Shown in pieces: positions 26,510 through 33,130 of a stretch of DNA of 64,000 nucleotides. The position numbers and the translations under genes are program-made. Origin of the DNA: Bacteroidales bacterium UBA2287 (GTDB taxonomy: Bacteria; Bacteroidota; Bacteroidia; Bacteroidales; Tenuifilaceae); the NCBI GenBank assembly GCA_002345675.1, contig DDWL01000061.1:1-64000 (forward strand), written 5' to 3'. The stretch's first letter is position 1, and the number at the start of each line of letters is the position of its first letter. Below the pieces are notes generated by a model, which did not search any database, was not told the DNA's origin, and was given only the letters and a program-made list of their open reading frames with translations.

Positions 26510-27778
26510 ATGAAAGAAATAAATTTAGCTGAATTCGAAACTGAGGTTCTTGCAGGAGGCAAGGTAGTTGTCGATTTTTACTCAACCGAATGCCCACCAT
26601 GCGACGCGTTAGCGCCAAAATTCGAGGGATTAGCAAACCTTTATGGCAACGATATTAAGTTTGTTAAAATGTTTCGCCAGCAAAATAAACCGTTAGCCGA
26701 AAAGTTAGGGGTAAAATCGTCGCCAACGCTCGTTTTCTTCGACAATGGCGTTCAGCTCGAAAAAAGTATGTCGGGTGGTATTAAGCGAAGCGATATTATT
26801 CACCAGCTCGACAGCATGATTTCATCTGAAAGGGTTTTGGAGATAAAATCGCACATTAAACCAACCGTTTCCGAGTTCGATGTACTAATTCTAGGTGCTG
26901 GACCTGGAGGGCTTACAGCAGGGTTGTATCTTTGCCAGTCGAAGGTGAATACTTGTCTCATCGACATAGCTTTGCCCGGAGGGCAAGTGTCAACAACTCA
27001 CGAAGTTTCGAACTATCCAGGATTTATCAATCCACAGCCCGGTTATATGCTATCGCATAATATGTCAGAGCAAACCAAGCAGTGCGGCACCATTTATAAA
27101 GTTGCTGTTGATGTAACAAAAATTGACCTTGAAAATAGAGAGGTTGTAATTGATGAGTTTGAAACAGTGAAAGCCAAAAAAATTATCATTGCAACTGGTA
27201 CATCGCCAAACCTAATGGGTATTCCCGGCGAAAGAGAGATGAAAGGGAAGGGGATATCGTACTGCGCTACTTGCGATGCAAAGTATTATGGCGATAAGGA
27301 GGTGGTTGTAATTGGCGGTGGAAACTCGGCCGTTGAGGAGGCCGACTTTATTAGCAAATTTGCAAGTAAAATTACCATTATTCACCAGTTCGATGCCTTT
27401 ACTGCAAACAAGCAGGCACAGGAAAAATTATTTGCTAACAGCAAAGTAAACACACTTTTTTCGCACGAACCAAGGTCGTTCGAACGCAATGGTAATAAAA
27501 TAGTTACCGAGGTTGAAGACCTTAAAACTAAAAGCAGAATTAAGCTAACAAGCGATGGCGTGTTTATATTTATTGGCATGAAACCAAATATTGAACTTTT
27601 TAAGGATAAACTCGAACTCGATAAATGGGGTTACATTAAAACCAACGAGGATATGCAAACAAGCCTGCGCGATATTTATGCCGTTGGCGATGTAATTAGC
27701 AAAAAATATCGACAAATAACAACGGCTGTTGCCGATGGAACCATTGCTGCCATTGCTATTGCAAAGGAATTAGGTTAA
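26510..27778 (+). CDS. Thioredoxin-thioredoxin reductase fusion
   Basis: 422 residues. Residues 1-105 are a thioredoxin domain with motif ECPPC (C28, C31) and cis-proline SSPTLVFF. Residues about 122-422 are a low-molecular-weight thioredoxin reductase: FAD motif GAGPGG (129-134), redox-active CATCD (C252, C255), NADPH motif GGGNSA (269-274) and the final FAD contact AVGDVISKKYRQITTAVADG. The thioredoxin is at the N-terminus, as in AhpF, and not at the C-terminus as in the mycobacterial fusion. The protein can pass electrons from NADPH through its own thioredoxin to a partner, plausibly the lipoprotein thioredoxin relay, DUF1847 or the Cys peptide. It begins 10 bases after DUF1847. Confidence 0.92.
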   Translation: MKEINLAEFETEVLAGGKVVVDFYSTECPPCDALAPKFEGLANLYGNDIKFVKMFRQQNKPLAEKLGVKSSPTLVFFDNGVQLEKSMSGGIKRSDIIHQLDSMISSERVLEIKSHIKPTVSEFDVLILGAGPGGLTAGLYLCQSKVNTCLIDIALPGGQVSTTHEVSNYPGFINPQPGYMLSHNMSEQTKQCGTIYKVAVDVTKIDLENREVVIDEFETVKAKKIIIATGTSPNLMGIPGEREMKGKGISYCATCDAKYYGDKEVVVIGGGNSAVEEADFISKFASKITIIHQFDAFTANKQAQEKLFANSKVNTLFSHEPRSFERNGNKIVTEVEDLKTKSRIKLTSDGVFIFIGMKPNIELFKDKLELDKWGYIKTNEDMQTSLRDIYAVGDVISKKYRQITTAVADGTIAAIAIAKELG

Positions 27779-27845
27779 CCTAAAATAACGTCAGTTCGAT
27801 ACAAGGAAAAACATTGAATTGTGAGAATAAATTTCTTTCCATTTT

Positions 27846-27877
27846 TTGATGATTTTGCATTAATGCAAAATCATCAA
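27846..27877. repeat. Perfect 32-bp palindrome before DUF302 gene
   Basis: TTGATGATTTTGCATT is followed directly by its exact reverse complement. As RNA it would form a 14-bp stem with a TTAA loop, but no T-tract follows on either strand. The ends are TTGAT and ATCAA, the half-sites of FNR boxes, though spaced far wider (22 bases) than the FNR consensus of four. Confidence 0.75.
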
Positions 27878-27924
27878 CCCTCTGTGTTAAACTTGCGTCG
27901 AACTCACATTAAAATAATATAGCC

Positions 27925-28332
27925 ATGAGCACAAATCAAATTATTATTGAACAGGTTAGTCCCTTCGATGTGGAAACCACTGTTGAAAAAATAGTAGCCG
28001 CTGCTGCTCTTAAGGATTGGCAAAACCCAGCAGTTCATAATCTTCAACAATCGTTGGCCAAAGCGGGAAAAGAAGTTAGACCCATACAGGTTATCGAAAT
28101 ATGCAAACCCGAGTATTCTGGCAAAATGCTTGAGAGAAACGATGAACGCATTGTATCGGTTATGATGCCATGCCGAATTTCGGTGTACCAAAAGGACGAT
28201 GGTAAAACTTACGTGGCAACGCTAAACATGTCCGAAATGATTTCAGGCTTATCGCCTGTTGCTATTGAAGCAATTAGTGGTGCAACAAAGGAATCGATTG
28301 ATATTGTTAAATCGGTAATCGGAACTATATAA
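27925..28332 (+). CDS. DUF302 family protein
   Basis: 135 residues, cytoplasmic, matching DUF302 in the pattern of the first half (VETTVEKIVAAAALKDW), the middle (IQVIEICKPEYSGKMLERNDERIVSVMMPCRISVYQKDDGKTYVATLN) read as separate blocks, and the end. It has cysteines at about 60 and 82 in ICKP and MPCR. DUF302 proteins have no proven function; they often occur beside sulfur, thioredoxin or metal genes and may bind a small ligand. It lies 146 bases after the TrxR fusion with a perfect palindrome between, so it may have its own regulation within the cluster. Confidence 0.8.
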   Translation: MSTNQIIIEQVSPFDVETTVEKIVAAAALKDWQNPAVHNLQQSLAKAGKEVRPIQVIEICKPEYSGKMLERNDERIVSVMMPCRISVYQKDDGKTYVATLNMSEMISGLSPVAIEAISGATKESIDIVKSVIGTI

Positions 28333-28350
28333 AGATATTGTAATGAATTT

Positions 28351-28517
28351 AAAGAAGTTGTCTGAAAAGGACTTCTAACCGCAAAGACCGCTGAGTTCCG
28401 ATAATTATCGAAAGCAAAGTTTCGCAAAGCCAATACTCACGCATAATTTGCTTTGTGTTCTTTGCGCATATCTTTGTGCCCTTTGCGGTTTTTTTCTACT
28501 TTTTGGACAGCCCCTTA
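28351..28517. mobile_element. MITE-like palindromic element, copy 1
   Basis: A non-coding palindrome with perfect inner ends AACCGCAAAG (28377-28386) and CTTTGCGGTT (28481-28490) and outer ends that also pair loosely (AGTTGTCTGAAAAGGA against TTTTTGGACAGCCCC). It fills the gap between DUF302 and the Crp/Fnr gene. Copies 2 and 3 share the GGCTGTC-type ends and the CACAAAG/CTTTGTG inner repeat. No transposase is encoded. Confidence 0.7.
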
Positions 28518-28521
28518 TGGT

Positions 28522-29217
28522 TTACCCCCTCTTTGAAATCTTTTGCAGCGCCTCGCTGTCCAAAATTTCGATGTCCTTTTCATTAAGTACTATGTAGCCG
28601 TCCTTTTCGAAAGTTTTAAGTAGTTTAACGGCACTTTCGGTCGAAACTCCTGCAAAATCAGCAATATCCTTTCGCGAAAGGAGTTGGAAAATTTCGACAT
28701 TTTCAGTTTTAAAGCTATTTAGATAAAGCAATGTATCGGCCATTCGGCCATTCATTTGCTTATATATAATACTGCTAATGGTACTAAAAAGGTTAGCATT
28801 TTGCTCACAGTACCTTTTAGTTATGTTAAAGCCAAATGAGCCGTTTTTCCTAATAATATTCTCAACAACTTCGTTTTCAACTAAAAGTACATGACAATCG
28901 GTAAGAGCAATCGATGAGTAACTAAAAGTATTTTTAGTAAACACAGTCGAAAGTCCAACAAATTCGCCAGGTTTAATAATTCTTAGGTTAAAGTTTTTAA
29001 TGCCATCACCTTCAATGTACTGCTTGGCTAAACCCTTTATTACAAAAAGAATATATGAGGCAAAAGCACCCTGTTTCGATAAATTATCACCTTTTCGGAA
29101 GAGTACCTGCGTTTTACTATCTCTGACTAATTCAAGCTCCTCAGGCGAAAGCATTTGAAAACATGGTGCCTTAATGTCGCAAATAAAGTCCTTATCGGTC
29201 TCCTTTATGGTTTTCAT
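28522..29217 (-). CDS. Crp/Fnr family transcription regulator
   Basis: 231 residues. The cyclic-nucleotide-binding-like domain (about 30-140) has the pattern RKGDNLSKQGAF...VIKGLAKQY; the C-terminal winged helix (about 160-231) has the recognition region SRKDIADFAGVSTESAVKLL. Cysteines C13 and C19 near the N-terminus (ICDIKAPCF) are at the place where Fnr-like proteins of Bacteroidetes carry Fe-S or redox ligands, but only two are seen there, so a full cluster is doubtful. It points toward the redox cluster and is a good candidate regulator for it. Its own promoter is close upstream. Confidence 0.9.
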   Translation of the reverse strand: MKTIKETDKDFICDIKAPCFQMLSPEELELVRDSKTQVLFRKGDNLSKQGAFASYILFVIKGLAKQYIEGDGIKNFNLRIIKPGEFVGLSTVFTKNTFSYSSIALTDCHVLLVENEVVENIIRKNGSFGFNITKRYCEQNANLFSTISSIIYKQMNGRMADTLLYLNSFKTENVEIFQLLSRKDIADFAGVSTESAVKLLKTFEKDGYIVLNEKDIEILDSEALQKISKRG

Positions 29218-29239
29218 TAATTCAAAATCATTTAGGTAG

Positions 29240-29247
29240 CAAAGTTA
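29240..29247 (-). promoter_or_regulatory. Candidate -7 element of Crp/Fnr gene
   Basis: The minus strand reads TAACTTTG, a TAnnTTTG match, 23 bases before the ATG at 29217. A TTTC lies upstream but not at the ideal distance. Confidence 0.5.
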
Positions 29248-29274
29248 GCTTAATTCGAATTTGAAAGAGAAAAA

Positions 29275-29450
29275 TGAGGCTGTCTTAATTAGTAAAAATA
29301 GACTAACCACAAACCCCGATAACTATCGGGGCACTAAGTTTTACTCAAAGTTCACAAAGAGCGGTTTACTTTGTGTTTCTTTGTTCTTTCTTTGCGTCCA
29401 GATAGTTATCGGGATTTGTGGTTAATTTTTCTTTTGAGACAGCCCCTTTT
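29275..29450. mobile_element. MITE-like palindromic element, copy 2
   Basis: The left end reads GAGGCTGTCTTAATTAG and the right end TTTTGAGACAGCCCCTTTT, near-perfect inverted ends. Inside are AACCACAAA and TTTGTGGTT ends and a CCCCGATAACTATCGGGG palindrome (29314-29331) with a second copy of its half at 29401-29414. It separates the Crp/Fnr promoter from the GH13 gene terminus. Confidence 0.75.
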
Positions 29451-29465
29451 AAAAATCGAATTCGT

Positions 29466-30848
29466 TTACTTTTCGTAAATGTAAAATCCCCAGGGTTTTA
29501 GTTCAACTACTGCTCCTTTTTCAAAAATCACTTTTTTCCCCGAGAAAATATCGGTGTACTCGCCTTCAAAAGTTTCCCCAGTAATATCAATGCTTTGAGC
29601 CAATGGCGAAAGATTAAAAACAGCAAATATTTTATCGGTTTCATTTTCGCGTGTAAATGCGAATACGTTCACGTCGTTGCTTGTTTTAACTCTGAACAAA
29701 TCGGCACCATTTAGGCCAGCCAAAAGGGTAGTATTTCCTTTTTTAAGCTTTGTTAGGGTTTGGTAAAACGAAGTGAATTCAACGTTCGATTTCCAGTCAA
29801 TTAAATCCTTTTCGAAGAATTCGAGCCTACGATTAAAGGCAACTTCTTGTCCATTATATAGTAATGGCATTCCAGGAATTACAAAGGTTAGGGCTGCAAA
29901 GGTTTTTGCACCTTTCCCCATTCTTTCAAATTCAGTTCCGTTCCAGCTGTTTTCATCGTGGTTGCTGGTAAAGTGCATGCGAACGGTATTTTTTGGGTAT
30001 CGGCCAATGTCCTTTAATAGGTAATGGTCAATGTCGAGAACCGTTTTTTTGCCCTTGGCAATTTCATTAATAATATGATGGAACTCCCATCCATAGTCGG
30101 CGTCGAAAGCAAACTCTTGTAGTACAGGTTCTTCTGCTTCGGCAAGCATAAAAACTGGCTTTATTGCGTCGAGTTCCATGCGAGCGCGATTCCAAAATTC
30201 GGTTGGTACCATCGAGGCAACATCGCAGCGGTAACCGTCAATATTTGCCTCTTCAACCCAATACTTAAGAGCACCAATCATGTAATCGCGAAGACCCTCA
30301 TTACTGTAATCGAGGTCGAGAACATCGGTCCAATCGAATGGCGAAACAAAATTCCCAGCCGAATCTTTGGTAAACCATTCGGGGTGCTCAGTAACAAGAC
30401 TATTATCGTGTGATGTGTGATTTGCAACCCAATCGATAATAACTTTCATTCCCAATTTTTGAGCTTCGTTAACAAGCGCTTTAAAATCGTCGAGCGTTCC
30501 AAATTCGGGGTTAACACCTTTATAATCCTTTATGGAGTAGTAGCTGCCCATTGTTCCCTTGCGGTTAACCTCGCCTATTGGGTGAATTGGCATTAGCCAA
30601 AGTATGTCAACTCCAAGTTCCTTTAAACGGGGAAGATGCTGCTGAAATGCGGTGAAGGTTCCCTCGGGAGTAAACTGCCTAATGTTAACTTCGTAAATTG
30701 TGGCACTTGCAACCCACTCGGGGTGAACAACCTTAAATGGTTCAGCATTCTTAGTAGGCTGTGGTTTGCACGAGGCAAAACTGAGCAAAGCAGCTATTAG
30801 TAGTGCCGCTAAAATGTTACGTAAACTAAAACTTTTACTTGTAATCAT
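29466..30848 (-). CDS. GH13 alpha-amylase family lipoprotein
   Basis: 460 residues with a lipoprotein signal ending at C27 (LLSFASC). The glycoside hydrolase 13 barrel is complete: DWVANHTS (region I), the nucleophile in DGYRCDVAS near residue 208, the acid/base in LAEAEEP near 236 and FTSNHDENS near 297. A C-terminal beta domain (about 385-460) follows. It would hydrolyse alpha-1,4-linked glucans at the cell surface or in the periplasm. No SusC/SusD pair is nearby, so it is not part of a visible starch-utilisation locus. It stands opposite the phosphofructokinase gene. Confidence 0.93.
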   Translation of the reverse strand: MITSKSFSLRNILAALLIAALLSFASCKPQPTKNAEPFKVVHPEWVASATIYEVNIRQFTPEGTFTAFQQHLPRLKELGVDILWLMPIHPIGEVNRKGTMGSYYSIKDYKGVNPEFGTLDDFKALVNEAQKLGMKVIIDWVANHTSHDNSLVTEHPEWFTKDSAGNFVSPFDWTDVLDLDYSNEGLRDYMIGALKYWVEEANIDGYRCDVASMVPTEFWNRARMELDAIKPVFMLAEAEEPVLQEFAFDADYGWEFHHIINEIAKGKKTVLDIDHYLLKDIGRYPKNTVRMHFTSNHDENSWNGTEFERMGKGAKTFAALTFVIPGMPLLYNGQEVAFNRRLEFFEKDLIDWKSNVEFTSFYQTLTKLKKGNTTLLAGLNGADLFRVKTSNDVNVFAFTRENETDKIFAVFNLSPLAQSIDITGETFEGEYTDIFSGKKVIFEKGAVVELKPWGFYIYEK

Positions 30849-30957
30849 AGTCTTATATGGTTTAATGATTTGTTGAAATGCTTTATGTGGTGCAAACGAT
30901 TTACGGTTAAAAAATAAAACCCTTTCAAATAATTATTAAAAACGTATTTCTATTTTG

Positions 30958-30965
30958 TACCTTTG
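30958..30965 (+). promoter_or_regulatory. Candidate -7 element of pfkA with long leader
   Basis: TACCTTTG fits TAnnTTTG and lies 135 bases before the phosphofructokinase ATG. The resulting leader holds a small hairpin TTGTTGT/ACAACAA near 30979-31003. Confidence 0.5.
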
Positions 30966-31100
30966 CTTGGCCAAAATTTTTGTTGTTGCAAAATACAACA
31001 AACTAACTGGGCAGCAAAAACAAAGTGAAATTATCGGCTTAAATTTTAAGCAAACGATATAAATTGAATTTGAAAAGAATTAATTTCCAAAAATATTATT

Positions 31101-32195
31101 ATGAAAAGAGTTTTAGTAGCAACAGGAGGCGGCGATTGTCCTGGTTTAAATGCAGTAATTCGTGCCGTTGTTAAGCGTGCTGCACAAGAGCCCGATTGGG
31201 AAGTGATTGGTAGCTACCAGTCGTTTGATGGAATACTTCGTGAGCCAACCGAAATTAGGGTTCTCGACGAGCGTTCTGTAGCTGGTATACATGTTCAAGG
31301 CGGAACAATTATAGGCACAACCAATAAGGGTGGCCCCTTTGCTTGGCCAATAAAGAATAACGATGGAACTTGGAGTTCGGTCGATAGGTCGGATGAAATG
31401 ATTCGTAAGCTTCAGTACCTCGGAATCGATGCTGTTATAAGCATTGGAGGCGATGGTTCACAAAAAATATCGCAGCAACTTTTCGAAAAAGGGCTTAACA
31501 TAATTGGGGTGCCAAAAACTATCGACAACGACCTTTCCTCAACCGACTTTACATTCGGTTTTCAAACTGCAGTTCAAATTGCAACCGAAGCGGTTGATAA
31601 ACTCGTAACCACAGCAGCTAGCCATAACCGTGTGCTTATTCTTGAAGTTATGGGGCGTTATGCAGGTTGGATTGCCTTGCACGCAGCAATAGCAGGTGGT
31701 GCTGAGGTTTGCCTTATTCCTGAAATTCCTTACGATTTAAACAAAATTAATGAGCGACTAAAATCGCGCTATAATAAAGGTAAGGGTAATGCAATAGTTG
31801 TCATTGCAGAAGGTGCAATTCCAAAAGATGGGCATGTTAGTGGAGTTCAGAGTGACGAAATTGGTTATGCTAACCTTAGACTAGGTGGGGTTGCCCAAAA
31901 GCTTTCGCACGATTTAAAAACCATTGGCTTTGAGGCCGATATTCGCGAAACCGTTCTTGGTCACCTTCAGCGTGGGGGTGTTCCTGTAGCCTACGATAGG
32001 GTTTTAGCAACTCAGTTTGGCGCTAAAGCTTTCGAACTTGTTCTCGAGGGTCGCTTTGGCGAAATGGTGGCGTACCGCCATCCACATATTGTGTCGGTTC
32101 CGCTAATCGATGCTATAAACCGTCCTAATTTTGTTGAACCCGATTGCGACTTGGTGCGCACTGCTAGGGGTGTAGGAATCAGCTTTGGTGATTAG
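31101..32195 (+). CDS. pfkA: 6-phosphofructokinase, group III type
   Basis: 364 residues, larger than the E. coli enzyme (320). The ATP-site motif is GGDGSQK, with glycine where PPi-dependent enzymes have aspartate, while the next motif is PKTIDNDL, with lysine where ATP enzymes have glycine. This Gly/Lys combination marks the mixed-substrate group III; members of that group have been found to be ATP-dependent as well as PPi-dependent, so the donor is uncertain. The substrate-binding EVMGRYAGW and LGHLQRGG motifs are intact. It is a single gene followed by a clear terminator. Confidence 0.93.
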   Translation: MKRVLVATGGGDCPGLNAVIRAVVKRAAQEPDWEVIGSYQSFDGILREPTEIRVLDERSVAGIHVQGGTIIGTTNKGGPFAWPIKNNDGTWSSVDRSDEMIRKLQYLGIDAVISIGGDGSQKISQQLFEKGLNIIGVPKTIDNDLSSTDFTFGFQTAVQIATEAVDKLVTTAASHNRVLILEVMGRYAGWIALHAAIAGGAEVCLIPEIPYDLNKINERLKSRYNKGKGNAIVVIAEGAIPKDGHVSGVQSDEIGYANLRLGGVAQKLSHDLKTIGFEADIRETVLGHLQRGGVPVAYDRVLATQFGAKAFELVLEGRFGEMVAYRHPHIVSVPLIDAINRPNFVEPDCDLVRTARGVGISFGD

Positions 32196-32206
32196 TTTAA
32201 ATATTG

Positions 32207-32231
32207 AAACCCCGAGAAATCGGGTTTTTTT
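32207..32231 (+). terminator. Rho-independent terminator of pfkA
   Basis: AACCCCGA-GAAA-TCGGGTTTT stem-loop with a GAAA tetraloop and a T-tract, 12 bases after the pfkA stop. Confidence 0.9.
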
Positions 32232-32350
32232 TTTAGTTTTATTATTGTTGTGTTTTTTGAGACGCGCTACAGAGGCTTTAATTTAGATTCACTGAACTCG
32301 CATCACGATAAATCGGGACACTCGGTTAGAAAAGTATTGTAAATTATATA

Positions 32351-32377
32351 ACATTCAGGGCTTTAGCCTTGAATGTT
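32351..32377. repeat. GGCTTTAGCC palindromic repeat
   Basis: ACATTCAGGGCTTTAGCC is followed by TTGAATGT, an almost perfect palindrome in the 285-base gap between pfkA and tpx. Its core GGGCTTTAGCC recurs three times at 48.67-48.75 kb. Nothing else is seen in the gap. Confidence 0.6.
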
Positions 32378-32480
32378 AGGAGTTATTAATGTGAAGTTTA
32401 AGCAGACTTTAGTCCATAACCTGTTACAGTTTGCAAAGCTATTATCAACTAAAGCCTCAAATAATATATAATTAATTAAA

Positions 32481-32990
32481 TTATAGCAACTTGTCAATTT
32501 GGGCTAATGCAGCATCGTAGTTTGGCTCATTTCCAATTTCGGGAACAATTTCAACGTACTTAATAGTATCATTCTTGTCAAGAATTACTACTCCACGGGC
32601 AAGCAGGCGAAGTTCGTTAATAAGAAAACCATAGTTTGTACCAAAGTCGACCTTTTTATGGTCGGAGAGGGTTGTTAGGTTTGAAATACCTTCTGCTCCG
32701 CAGAAACGCTTAAGGGCAAAGGGCAAGTCGACCGAAATAGAGATAAAAGCAACCTTTTCGCCGTATGCAGCGGCTTTGTCGTTAAACTTTTTTGTTTGCA
32801 TCGAGCAAACTCCCGTATCAATCGATGGGAAAATAGACAAAAGTTTTACTTTCCCTTTAAAATTATCGAGGTTTACCTCTTTTAGCGAGCTATCGATAAC
32901 TGAAAAGTTAGGCGCTTTACTGCCAATTAATAATTCTTTACCTGCAAGGGTTACTGGGTTGGCTCCAAATTTTACTGTTCTGGTATTCAT
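32481..32990 (-). CDS. tpx: Thiol peroxidase
   Basis: 169 residues, atypical two-cysteine peroxiredoxin that reduces hydrogen and alkyl peroxides. Peroxidatic C62 is in PSIDTGVCSMQT and the resolving C97 in LKRFCGAEG, the spacing of Tpx. The N-terminus VKFGANPVTLAG is typical. It is reduced by thioredoxin, for which two candidate donors lie in the 23.9-27.8 kb cluster. Single-gene unit; convergent with pfkA and tandem with the ClpC gene behind it, but that has its own terminator. Confidence 0.95.
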   Translation of the reverse strand: MNTRTVKFGANPVTLAGKELLIGSKAPNFSVIDSSLKEVNLDNFKGKVKLLSIFPSIDTGVCSMQTKKFNDKAAAYGEKVAFISISVDLPFALKRFCGAEGISNLTTLSDHKKVDFGTNYGFLINELRLLARGVVILDKNDTIKYVEIVPEIGNEPNYDAALAQIDKLL

Positions 32991-33077
32991 AGTTTAATTT
33001 ATTTAGGTTGAAACTTTGGTTTGTTTTTAAATGTACAGAAAAAACAGCTTAAAGTAATTTTTGTTTAACCTTTAATT

Positions 33078-33104
33078 AAAAAAGGAGCGACAAAATCGCT
33101 CCTA
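33078..33104 (-). terminator. Rho-independent terminator of clpC
   Basis: On the minus strand GGAGCGA-TTTTG-TCGCTCC is followed by TTTTTT. It lies 27 bases past the clpC stop. Confidence 0.85.
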
Positions 33105-33130
33105 AAAATTGTAACATCCTGAAATATAGT

